Shown here one piece after another: positions 33,901-44,700 of a stretch of 64,000 nt of DNA. The DNA comes from Ptychodera flava. Taxonomy: Eukaryota > Hemichordata > Enteropneusta > Ptychoderidae. The position numbers and the translations under genes are program-made. The stretch is from NCBI RefSeq assembly GCF_041260155.1, contig NC_091944.1, positions 15,697,272 through 15,761,271 of the forward strand, read 5' to 3'. How positions within the stretch are numbered: the first letter of the stretch is position 1; every line of letters begins with the position of its first letter. A model generated the notes under the pieces. It saw only the letters and a program-made list of their open reading frames with translations, had not been told where the DNA came from and did no database searches.

Positions 33901-36900
33901 TCAAAATACTCTCAAAAATAATGTCACAGATGTTGACTTAAATGACACCTTTCTCAGTCAGGTGTTTGACACGGATCATTCCGTTATCCCTCGTGGATTT
34001 GAAACTTCCAGTAAAACTTCTGCTGACCAAAGTCAGACATTTTCTAGATCAAATCTCATTGCAGAACAACACAAAGACCCAGATATTTTGTGTTTGTTTG
34101 ACAGGGCTGATGACGAAGGTAAAACTTCGGATAGTCCTGTTTCCTATTATACAAAATCTGGTATTCTCATGCGTAAATGGAGACCTCCAGATGTCTTGGT
34201 TGATGACGATTGGGCTATAAAACATCAAATTGTGGTTCCAAAGCCCTACCATGCTGAAATATTGTGCCTGGCCCATGAAACCCCCTGGGCTGGTCACTTA
34301 GGAGTCAGGAAAACTTATCATAAAATTCTCAGTCACTTTTATTGGCCTAATCTCAGGCAGGATGTAGCACATTTCTGTAAAACTTGTCACACATGTCAAA
34401 TGGTAGGAAAGCCAAATCAGACCATTCCAAAGGCCCCTTTACAGCCAATTCCTGCATTTCAAGAACCATTTAGTAGGATACTAATAGACTGTGTTGGGCC
34501 CCTACCAAAAACAAGATCAGGAAATGAGTACATGCTGACAATAATGTGTACATCAACTCGGTTCCCAGAAGCCATACCACTGAGAAATATAAAGACAAAG
34601 ACTATAGTGAAAGCTTTAGTCAAATTTTTCACTTTATTTGGCCTCCCTAAATGTGTCCAGTCCGATCAAGGCTCCAACTTTATGTCTGGAATTTTTCAAC
34701 AAGTAATGGATCAGCTAGGCATTAAACAGTATACGTCATCGGCCTATCATCCAGAAAGTCAGGGTGCTCTTGAGCGATTTCATCAAACTTTGAAAACCAT
34801 GATTAGGACCTACTGTTTTGACACAGAGAAGCAGTGGGATGAAGGAATTCATTTTCTGCTCTTGGCTGTTAGAGAGTCAATTCAAGAGTCTCTTGGTTTT
34901 AGCCCATTTGAGCTTGTATTTGGACATACAGTCCGTGGCCCACTCAAGCTCGTTAAAGAGAAATTCCTATCAGACGATGATGATTGTCTGAATATTTTGC
35001 AATATGTGTCAGATTTTCGTACAAAACTCTCTAAAGCATGTGAATTAGCCAGAGAAAATCTTGAGTCATCTCAGCAGTCAATGAAAACCAAATATGATAA
35101 AAACACCTCAAAACGGAAGTTTGAACCAGGTCAAAAGGTTCTTGTTCTACTTCCAATTCCTGGAAAACCATTCCATGCTCGTTACTTTGGGCCATATCTA
35201 ATTGATAAGAAATTGAGTGATTTAAATTACATCATAATAACACCTGACAGGCGAAAACAAAAACAGCTATGTCACATAAATATGCTTAAGCCATATTTGG
35301 ATAGGGATAATCCTACTATAACTCAGCCTGTCAGTGCAGTCAGTTCAAACCATTATGAAGATAGTGATACTGAAACTGACTTGAGTGAAAATACTCTAAA
35401 CTCAAAGCTGGGCTCGGTCAAGCTTCAGAACTCAGAAATCCTGGAGAAGCTGGAGTCTACAAAGTTGGCACACCTCCAGCCAGAACAACAACAACAGGTG
35501 AAAGAACTGCTCCACGAATATAAACACCTTTTAAGATGTTCCAACGAGGACAAACGTCATCTATCACGACGTTGATGTTGGGGACAGTAAGCCTGTAAAA
35601 CAACATCCATACAGACTGAATCCAACAAAAGCAAAATATCTCCAGGAAGAAGTCAAATACCTGCTGGACAATGACTTTATTGAACCCAGTAAAAGTAACT
35701 GGAGTTCGCCGTGCATACTTGTTCCCAAATCAGACCACAGTTATCGTATGTGCACGGACTTTAGGAAGGTCAACACTTTAACAAAGACAGACACTTTCCC
35801 AATCCCGAGGATTGATGACTGCATCGACCGAGTGGGAAAAAGCCAAGTATGTGACAAAATTTGACCTACTGAAGGGATTTTGGCAAGTCCCTCTGACGGA
35901 TCGTGCTCGTGAAATATCCGCCTTTGTTACACCAGACGGATTGTTTCAGTACAAGGTGATGCCATTCGGAATGAAGAACTCTCCGGCAACGTTCCAACGG
36001 ATGATCAACGACGTCATATCCGGGCTAGACGGGTGTGCAGCTTACGTTGACGACGTCGTTCTGTATAGTGACACCTGGGAGGAAACACATCAAGCTCATG
36101 CGGAAGTTCTTGAGAGACTGAGCAAAGCAATGTTGACTGTCAACCTTGCCAAATCTGAGTTTGGTTGGGCTAGGGTAACTTACCTCGGACATACTGTAGG
36201 ACAGGGTGAGGTAAAACCTGTTGATGCCAAAATCAGTGCCATTTCAAGTTTTCCCATACCAAACTGCAAACGACAACTGATGCGCTTTCTCGGTATGGCT
36301 GGTTACTACAGAAAATTCTGTCCAAATTTCTCCACAATTACTGAGCCTTTGACTAACTTATTTAAAAAGAAAGTAAAGTTTGTTTGGTCAGAGCAATGCC
36401 AACAGGCATTTGATACACTTAAAGCCATACTGCAAAGTGCTCCAGTGTTGTCTGCACCAGATTTCAGTTTGCCATTCAAATTAGCTGTAGATGCTAGTGA
36501 TACGGCTGCTGGTGCTGTTTTATTGCAAGAGGATAGTCATGGGATAGATCATCCTGTTTGCTATTTTTCACGCAAATTTAACAAATCCCAGAGAAACTAC
36601 TCTACAATTGAAAAAGAGTGTTTATCTTTGATATTAGCTTTACAGCATTTTGAAGTTTATGTTACTTCTTCAAATCAGCCAATAGTGGTTTATATGATCA
36701 CAACCCTCTTGTTTTTCTGCAGAAATTTAAAGGCAAAAATCAGAGATTGCTAAGATGGAGTTTAATGTTACAGGAGTTTAATCTTGATATTAGACATATC
36801 AAAGGCAGAGACAATTTAATTGCAGACTGTCTCTCTCGTATTTAGAGTTTATTGTTGTTCACTTTCAAGAAATTTTACTTTAGAGTAAAACAAAATTGAG

Positions 36901-39474
36901 TACTTAAATCCTTTTCAAGATTACATTTGTAAAAGAAAGATTTTTCTTTGAAAAATTTTCTTTTTTTGAAGAGGGGTGTGTTATGTAGGTCATTTCCCCC
37001 ACACTCATCATGACCTGAGTTCAATTAGTCTAGAACATTCTCAAGGTCACTGCCCTTGATGACCTAACAACCTTGGATTCAATTAGTCATGTTTGGAATG
37101 TTCTGGAAAAATGATTAGTTGTGTAAGGGAGATAATTTTAGAACAGTAATTAGCATGTCAATAAAAGTTCTAGATTGTTCTTATATGCCTTTATAAAAGG
37201 GACGTGCACAGCTTCCAGTCAGACTTTTGGGATCGTGTCTCTTGTGTGTTACTAAACTCCAGCAGTAGTCCTTCTCAAGACTTTTCAAGACCTTCACTGC
37301 CAACGCTGGATTTATACTGTGGACTTTGTGCAGCTTCAAGCCTGCAAGCCAAAGGACTGTTCATTCATCCGACTGACTGTTACAACTCTGAGACTGGAGC
37401 TTTGCCGTCCCAGCTGAGATAAGTAATCTGTACACTTTTAAAGCTTGTACTCTATCCCTGACTTAGCAATTAGTTTTATTTTTATAATAAATTTTGTTTA
37501 AACGTTAACTGCTGAGTTCACCCTTTTGTTCGTTTTCTCTGCACGTAACAACGGCACAAATGATAAAGAACTTTTTGAACCATGGTACTTTGTAAAGTAC
37601 AACTCGTGGCAAAAACCTCTTTGCAGCTCTGTTGTATGAACACAATGTTATTTTTGAGCAGTCTCGGCCGAAGGCTCTTTGCCATGACAATATTTTTAAC
37701 AAGAGGTGTACATATGAACTTAGAAGTGGCCCTCGCAGAAAACTGATTTGATTTCTATTCTGAGACAGTCATGCTGAGCCGAATAATGCGCATTTCGGCA
37801 TATCTTTAAACAACACAAAGAACATTGAAACTAAAATAGCAACAAGTCGTCAAAATTTACTTTAGAAAAACGGTGCATGCGAAGTAGGATTGACATCTTG
37901 TGTCAACATCTGAAGCGGCTCGTGATTATTTTTCACTGGGGAGTTCAGAAGCATATCACCACATCACTCACACCGCTGCCGAGGCAATTCCTCTTAGTAC
38001 ATACATATTCATTAAGATGTCTTATCGAGATAGCATAGACAAAGATGATTACTTGTGTTCTCGGCACCTATACCAACAAGTCTTTTTTTCCCTTCGTTAA
38101 AGCACACGACCAGAAATATAATTTCGAAGTACGGACAGATTTTCTGTGTACAGACTAAAAAGTACGAGTCAGCACTGTGTAAGTGAAATCCTTATTTTCG
38201 TAAAATTCCTTTATAATCCTAAGGACACCCAAAGACCAAAGCCCTCGTCTACCATGGCGGTGTGAACGGCATTCAGGAAGCTATCTACCACGCCATACCG
38301 GTCGTCGGAATGCCGATATTTTGGGACCAATATGATAATGTTCAACTGTTGGTTGAAAGAGGAATGGCTGTTGCCTTAGATGTAAACACTATGACGTCAG
38401 AAGATTTGTACCAGGCCACAACAAAAGTAATTGAAGACCCAAAGTAAGTGAGCAAAAATTATATTAAGCTAGCGGAAATGTTCTGTCTCCAAGCTTGTGA
38501 GATACATAAATAGGACTTGTGATTCATGTGAGGGTTTTAGAGTAAGACTAACTGGATTAGCATCTAAACTAGTAAGTCGGGTATATTCGGAAAGTAGACT
38601 TATAAGATATATCAAAACGTTCTATGGCAGATTCAAATATCATTTGGGTGACACCATATCTGAAACCGCGCCACTAACAAATTTGTTAAATTTGGATCAA
38701 TCGTAACGCATGTAGCGTGCTAGTAGGGTAATCTTACCCACTTCGGGTACCTGAAACCACCTCTTAATTTTATAGGATGGTCCATGCCTCACGGATTTGG
38801 TATTGTCCTACCTTAAATAGATATGATTATTTGACCAGTTTTGTGCCATATTACATCATCAATTGAATATATTTCACCAAATGTCGAGCCAGGAGCAAGG
38901 GCTGAAGGCATCCTTTCAGCATGGGGCTGAGATGCACGTTTGCATTGCAGGAGAAAGTGAATATCAACGTTTTACTCCAGCTCCATGTTCAATCTTCCAG
39001 TGGCCTTCACAGTCGGTGGCATACTTCGCGTTTTGTTCTCCAACTCAACAAGTGCGCCTTCTTCTGTTATGCAAATAGTCCATTTATCAGAATTAACTTG
39101 TACAACCTTTGCCAGTTCTCAGATGACGGAATCTTCCTATACGCATGGGCAGCTAACTATGTCGATCGAGAGGCACTAACTTTTAGCATTTTTCTTTCAG
39201 GTACAAGGAGAACGCCTTACGTCTTTCTAGAATCAACAGGGACAGACCGATGCAACCTAAAGAATTATTCATCTTCTGGATCGAGTACATCATTCGACAT
39301 GGCGGGACACATCTCAGGTCCCAAGCTGCTAATCTGAATGCTTTTCAGTATTATTTGATCGATGTTATCGCGTTTCTTGCCATTATTTCAGTGATCGCTG
39401 GATTAGCAATTTTGAAGACGTGCCGTTTCTTCCGACGTGCCTTCCACGCGAAGAAAAAGGAAAAGAAGCATTAG
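27942..39474 (+). CDS. UDP-glycosyltransferase (UGT family), intact, catalytic His and Asp replaced
   Basis: Four exons, 27942-28787, 30143-30368, 38224-38443 and 39201-39474, join in frame at GT-AG borders to 521 codons plus stop, the usual UGT length. UGTs move a sugar from a UDP-sugar to small lipophilic molecules in the ER lumen. Visible parts: signal peptide (residues 1-24), N-terminal acceptor domain, donor domain with WIPQNDLLGHPKTK, YHGGVNGIQEAIYH (His368, Asn372, Glu376) and FWDQYDN (Asp392, Gln393), a membrane segment near 483-502, and a C-terminal KEKKH that fits a KxKxx ER-retrieval signal. Aligned without gaps to human UGT1A1, the catalytic His is Ala37 (FGSAFAMI) and its partner Asp is Cys143 (LVIACVLSPC). 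The donor site is kept. Intron 2 (7.9 kb) hosts an LTR retroelement in the same orientation. ATTAAA near 39564 may be the poly(A) signal. Confidence 0.93.
29010..29360 (+). repeat. Two ~175-bp units related to the repeats of the Harbinger-like element, in UGT intron 1
   Basis: Blocks such as AACTATGAACATTTTTTCC, TACAAAACTAGCAA, GATTTTGGAATTTCACC and TTCATTCACTAT match the tandem units at 10322-10845. The element's terminal repeats are absent. Confidence 0.6.
31343..31915 (+). repeat. 5' LTR of the Gmr1-type element
   Basis: 573 bp from TGTTATGTAGG to GCACGTAACA. It holds a TATA-like stretch near 31555 and AATAAA near 31850. Its partner is 36979-37550. The flanking ACGGCGCAAAT is at 31332-31342. 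Confidence 0.93.
31920..31937 (+). other. Primer binding site, tRNA-Pro type
   Basis: TGGGGGCTCGTCCGGGAT, five bases after the LTR, is complementary to the 3' end of tRNA-Pro, as in several known retroviruses. Confidence 0.85.
32019..33530 (+). mobile_element. gag region of the Gmr1-type element
   Basis: Contains an N-terminal acidic part, a long Lys/Glu/Gln-rich coiled-coil segment (about residues 75-160), a capsid-like region (FRLVPPFQEKDVDKYFLHFE) and a CCHC zinc knuckle (CNYCKKDGHLMSEC) near the end. This is a fossil structural-protein region. Confidence 0.85.
33520..33800 (+). mobile_element. Protease region of the Gmr1-type element
   Basis: The retropepsin hallmark DTGAS and the later LLGNDLAG are visible in order between gag and integrase. 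Confidence 0.65.
34080..35300 (+). mobile_element. Integrase region of the Gmr1-type element
   Basis: An HHCC zinc-binding module (H near LAHETPWAGHLG, then CKTCHTC) is followed by an rve catalytic core with LIDCVGPLP, QSDQGSNF and HPESQGALERFHQ. A C-terminal region with FEPGQKVLVLLP follows. It stands ahead of the reverse transcriptase. Confidence 0.88.
35600..36845 (+). mobile_element. Reverse transcriptase and RNase H region of the Gmr1-type element
   Basis: RT motifs are seen in order (CTDFRKVN, KFDLLKGFWQVPL, MPFGMKNSPATFQR, AYVDDVVLYS, FLGMAGYYRKF), then the RNase H start (LAVDASDTAAGAVL, STIEKECLSL). It ends shortly before the purine tract at about 36967-36978. Confidence 0.88.
36979..37550 (+). 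repeat. 3' LTR of the Gmr1-type element
   Basis: 572 bp, nearly identical to the 5' LTR. It is preceded by a purine-rich tract GAAGAGGGG and followed by ACGGCACAAAT, one base different from the sequence just before the 5' LTR. Confidence 0.93.
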
Positions 39475-39743
39475 TCGGAGGACATTACTTGGAACCTGGT
39501 ACGAACGAAATTTTTAGAACGACTTTATATCAATGTTACACTTTGATTTTCCATGTGTAAGTAGATTAAAACTTAAACTAAAGTTGAACAGTCATGTAAA
39601 AAATGCCCTCGTTTCTTAGAGACAATGTGCCCATGCAGTTTGACAGTAGAAGTATGTATATGCATCCAATGGTAATGTATTTTATGATTATTTCTGTTGG
39701 TATATACGTATTGTCAAATTTCAGTCTCTATTCAATCCACGTG

Positions 39744-39890
39744 GAGAATAGAATGTGCCTTGGGACAGATATTCGGACTCTCAAACGTTTATTTTTTGGT
39801 CTACCACTCATGAAGTATCGAAAATGTTATTTTTCCCCATAGAGATAACATATAGGGATGACGGTTACTTTGAATTACGAATATCGTTAA
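39744..39890. repeat. Dispersed repeat 'GGGACAGATATTCG', copy 2
   Basis: GAATAGAATGTGCCTTGG, GACAGATATTCGGACTCTC, CTACCACTCATGA and TAGGGATGACGG match the fuller copies at 41241 and 46662. Confidence 0.6.
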
Positions 39891-40423
39891 GTTTAAGATA
39901 TTGGAGGGTCATATGAATACTCTCTACAATACTTTAATGTACATGGAATGAGAAATCGATGTAACTATTGGCCAGGCAACGCCTCGATCCCAAGCAGAAA
40001 GACTAAAGACTCAAATAATATCACTGAAGTCAGTATGTAAACTGCATCACAGAGTGATTCATAATTATACAGCAGCTCACATGAAGCCCTGGAACGTTGC
40101 CGTATAGGAATCCCTACAGCAAACTCGACGAACGAGCTATCAAGAGCTCTACCTCGATTTGCCGCATATCCGACTGTCACATATAACAATCTCCAGCATT
40201 TTCACAACGGTACAACTCCTCCCTGAAATGGCTACTGGCGTTTAATAAATTATTACAGCATCTCGAAGACCGTAATTAAAACAGGGACCATTATCTTATA
40301 CTTCTCTTTTTTAATAATATTCGTTGCAAATGCAATGAATGTGTAATGATTGTACGCAATACAATAGCTATGAAAAGCACTTTACTGTTCCTGATTTGAA
40401 ACTTTCCGACGAGTAACGACAAT

Positions 40424-40497
<74 letters not shown>

Positions 40498-41240
40498 CCC
40501 CCCCACCAGTAACATTTCAGCTTTAGAACGATAAGGTACTTAACGATTTGTCAAAAACATCGAAATTGCCAAAACAACTTCCAGATTCTTCACCAGATCA
40601 GTGTTCAAAACGAGAACGCCGCCATTCAAATATAGACAAAGCAAAGCAAGGTGACGTGTAATGAATTTAAGCTTACAGCGGCATCATAACTTTTTACACC
40701 CAGACAACATGACTGATTTTCTTCTCTGAGGAAGAGTTCAGTCACGCAAAAAGATTCGCGCATGACATCTGTGGCGGTTGTGAAGCCTTGGACTCAGAGC
40801 GAAAGTCACATATTGCATCGCGAGAAGTAAACGGAGTCCCGGGGCTGGTGTCATGAAATCAGTGGCCTCCTCTCATTGTCATATCCGTTCTGAATGCTGC
40901 TATTCGCCAGTTTTTGTCTTGAAGGAGGGGCTCGCCTTCTGCAAACAGACGAAGAGTGCAATGAATTATGACATATTCATAACAACAAAAATATCCGGGA
41001 CGGCATTTTTCGGAATAGAAATTGTCTCTTTAGATATAGTTTTCGCCATTTTGATCTGAATTTCAAACAACATTTTCGTATTTGTCTTCTACAGTAGGTC
41101 GAAATACAAAAAGCTGCCTGAAAATAAAATACGTTGTGTGTATACTTGTGCGTACAGTATGCAATGTCAGTCTACGTATGAACTCTGCCGGACTAAAATT
41201 CGGTTGAAATTTACACTTTGGACCTCTTATATTACAATGT
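39891..41240. other. Intergenic spacer between UGT and SLC18B1, no gene seen
   Basis: Short open frames only. The notable feature is the CT microsatellite at 40426-40504. Confidence 0.5.
40426..40504. repeat. (CT)n microsatellite followed by C9
   Basis: About 35 uninterrupted CT units then nine or ten C bases. An Arg-Glu repeat frame on the minus strand is an artefact. Confidence 0.95.
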
Positions 41241-41590
41241 AAGGTAGAATGCGCCTTGGGGACAGATATTCGTACTCTCAAACTTTTACTATAATTATTT
41301 GTTCAACCACTGTGGCACTCATGTGAAACTTATGGAGTAAAAAAAAAATTACTGGCTTATTTTTGTGAAAATGGAAAATTGATTTTCCCCCTATAAAGTC
41401 AACTCGGGCATGACGGCCATTTTGAATGTCCAGTGTCGGTAAGCTTAAATACTGGGTAATTTCTTTCTGTAGTACCAAAGTTTGCAAGTTTATACCTCTG
41501 AATGTTATTTCTGGATTTCTTAAAGGAATCGTGTAAAGTTTCCTTGAGGAACGCCTTGGCGAAAGTTGAAGTCTTTAAATTTCGAGGTGC
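41241..41590. repeat. Dispersed repeat 'GGGACAGATATTCG', copy 3
   Basis: AAGGTAGAATGCGCCTTGGG, GACAGATATTCGTACTCTCA, CGGGCATGACGGCCATTTTG and GTAATTTCTTTC match 46662-46976 in order. Confidence 0.65.
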
Positions 41591-41754
41591 CAACTGTTTT
41601 ATATCTTTTCGCTGAAGTGATTGTAAAAGGTAAGCGATTGAACACAACATTCACTATTTAATCCATTGGGATATGAAAAAAAGCCCTTTCGATGTTTCTT
41701 TCCTCCTCTGCCTCACATAAGTCCTTCAAAGAGGATTCTGAGTAAACGTTTCAC

Positions 41755-44700
41755 TTACTGCCCTCCGCATCTGTATTCCCATAAACAGAAGACGATCAGA
41801 ATTAGCGCCACCACGGCGTACATGGCGGAGAATAGGGTTGCCGTGCGATCAAAACCTATGTTGCTCGCCAATGCGCTTCCAACGGTAGGACCTAGAAAAT
41901 TACTGGATCACAAATATGTGAAAATACAGAATATTTGTCAAACAAAGTTAATGTTGCGTAATCATTGGACGAAAATAAATATTCGATAGCATTTACAATT
42001 TAAACGAGTTGAACAAGTTTAGGGTAATTGAATGGGGGTGAGAGAAATGTAAAGATCTACTTTGTTCCTTGTATTTTTACATCAGAAAATGGTCAATTTT
42101 TACACGAAAACGTTAAATAGATATTCACTGTAATTTTTCAGTAGCACAAATATTCTCGTTACACTAAAATATCATATTTCGTCTCTGCGCTATCATCTCA
42201 AAATGGCGAATTTCAATTTACAGAAACCTTACCCTAACGAAAACAGTCCTGAGAAGAGGCCGGAAATAATACCGTATGTGCCTAGATTCTCTTCCATACC
42301 GTACCACCTGGCGTGACAAAAGTATAACAATTTAAAGGTAGCCTCGTTCATGACTATTTGTCTATTCAACCCAGTTACTGTTAATGGGTAAGAGGATAAT
42401 GAAAGGTCAATGGCGGGACCCTCTAATCATGAATAAATATCAAGATCCACGTTGTAAACGCCTTTTTTAGGAACAAGTTACATATCTGTAGCCTAATGTT
42501 CAATGATACATGGCTATACCATAGTGCATGCAATGTCACAATGGAGGCGGGATTTTGCGTACACAGATTGCTTTAATGATAAAGACATCGTGTGGCCGGT
42601 GACAAACAGCCACTGTATGTTACGCTTACCAAATGTACAGTATCGCTTGACTACACTAGCCCAAAGTCTGCAGGCTGACAAATATCGAACCACAGTAAAT
42701 TGTAGGAATAGACATCAGCAGATTCAGGTGCAGCCAACGGAGCTATTCATCGAAAAAGCTATTCCAGGAGCAATATTTGAGGGAGGGGAAATTGTAATTT
42801 TGCTTGGGCAGGGGACATATTTTTAGATGGCAGGGGAGCAAATTTTAGTTTTTTTGTCGGGCAGGGCAGATATCGGTTGGTTGTCCCGGGGAGAGGCTTT
42901 GCGAAAAACGAGGAGACGGGGAGCTTCTTTTATAAAACGGGTTAGGGGAAGTTGGCCATGGTGTTTCATGGTAGCTTCATGTCTGCAGGGGAAATGGAAT
43001 GACCAATTTTTTGGGGGAATTTTTTGCAGGGTAGGGAAAATCGGCAAGTTTTTTCGCCACAGGGCAGGGGAGCTTCAAAAATTGACAGTGGGGAGGGGGA
43101 AAAGGCAAAAATAAGTGGGGAGAGGGTAAAATGAAGTTTGAGTGCGGGAGGGCAAGTCGAAAAGTTTTCAGTGGGAGGGCAAATTATGAATAGCTAATTA
43201 ATTACCCTCATGACTTAAAATTAGTCAGTTCACATTACTTGTCATGCACAATATATCTTATCATAGTAAGGACCCCTTTAAAAGTGCATTGTTCGTTGGC
43301 TGCACCTGTAGATTGTCGCGATGCTGGTGATCGTAAAATGCAGCAATATACTTAAGCAGACTGTTGAGTAGATTGTGAGGTGAACGTGTAACACATGACT
43401 ACCGCGTACGTCCGAGAAAAGTCGAGCGACTGGTGGGCTAGTCTACGGCTTGACTTATACGGGACAAATTGTTAGCAATTAGTGCTGACTACGTCTATGA
43501 CCACTGTCTATTCAACAGTAATGATCTCACCTTGCAGAGGACACCATCTCATTAAAAGTTGGTAGGACTGACGCCGCCAACGACAGGCCTAGCAACACCA
43601 GCGACACGGCCACCACTGCGAGAGAACTGAAAATAGAATTTAGAAACATTCTGTAATTGTCATATTTCCACTTTATTCTTCTTTACAAACTTTGTGTCGC
43701 CAAAGTGCGTTGAAATACAGACCTTACCAACACAATGTATCGTATTGTTGACACATGAATTCTGGTCCGGACCAGAATCAATCGTCAGTAATGATCATTG
43801 CACAGTACCCATACTATGTTAACATGCTGAACCGCGGTCTGGGCACTTGGCGTCATTTTCAGAATAGAGCAAGAATCTCTACTTTGGAGACAGAAAAAAT
43901 GAAAAGCAAAATACGTGAAAAACACCTGCAAAGGAGCTTTTCATAAACGAATGTTTCTGCTGTATGATGTTATAAACATCCCAAAACGCCACAAATGAAT
44001 GCTCTACAATCGAATATAAATAAGTTACAACTCTGCAGATTATAGATGTGGAATCGTGTGATCGTCAGTAGATAACGTGTTCTTTTCAATTGTAACGTTT
44101 CACTGATATGTCATAAGAATTAAAACAGAACACAAACGATTTTTACCATCGGAGAAATATTCGAAACAGCGCGGTAATTCTGCCTCAATGTGTTAACCTA
44201 CCTGTCCATGTTAAAGAAGGGAGATGGTCCAACATACAGATAGCCGGCCACACTTGCTAAGTTCCCGACGATCATAAGTACTTTGGGAATATTCTGTGAA
44301 AAATCAATTGTGGACAACATAATTATTTGTTTGTGCTAGTTTTACAAGCCTATAATAAGAATTGCAATATCTGTATACATCGTCGTTAACGTCATAATAT
44401 GGTATCGATACCATGTCATGCGTGATTCAATTTACGATTTTTTATTGGCCAGTTCAGACTGTGCCCTATGGAATGAGTCCTCTTTGTCTGAATTTAAAGG
44501 AAGGGTATTTTCGCATATGGGACCCATACGACGGATTTTGCTATGCAAAGCATATTGCAATATCCTTTGTGCATATCCAAAATTTTGAAATGGCGGCTAT
44601 TCCGAAACTGGAAACCATGGCCCAAGCAGCTTCATATGAACAAAGGGACGCAACCAAAGTTTATTTGACAAAGTCTTGCAGTGATTGGAAAGCTACTGGT

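Larger units (their letters stand above)
31343..37550 (+). mobile_element. Gmr1-type Ty3/gypsy LTR retrotransposon, nearly whole, young
   Basis: A 6.2-kb element in intron 2 of the UGT gene. Both LTRs begin TG and end CA, and they differ by only about seven small changes in ~572 bp (roughly 1%), so the insertion is recent. Part order is LTR, tRNA-Pro-type primer site, gag, protease, integrase, reverse transcriptase, RNase H, purine tract, LTR. Integrase ahead of reverse transcriptase is the copia-like order known in the Gmr1 group of deuterostome gypsy elements. No envelope gene is seen. The coding region looks almost complete but is interrupted about three times, so this copy is treated as a fossil. 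The host sequence on the two sides shows an 11-bp near-identical repeat. Confidence 0.9.

Noticed and set aside
31343-37550. Endogenous retrovirus
   Set aside because: No envelope region; domain order and sequence fit a Gmr1-type gypsy retrotransposon.
40291-40515. Arg-Glu repeat frame on the minus strand
   Set aside because: Translation of the (CT)n microsatellite.
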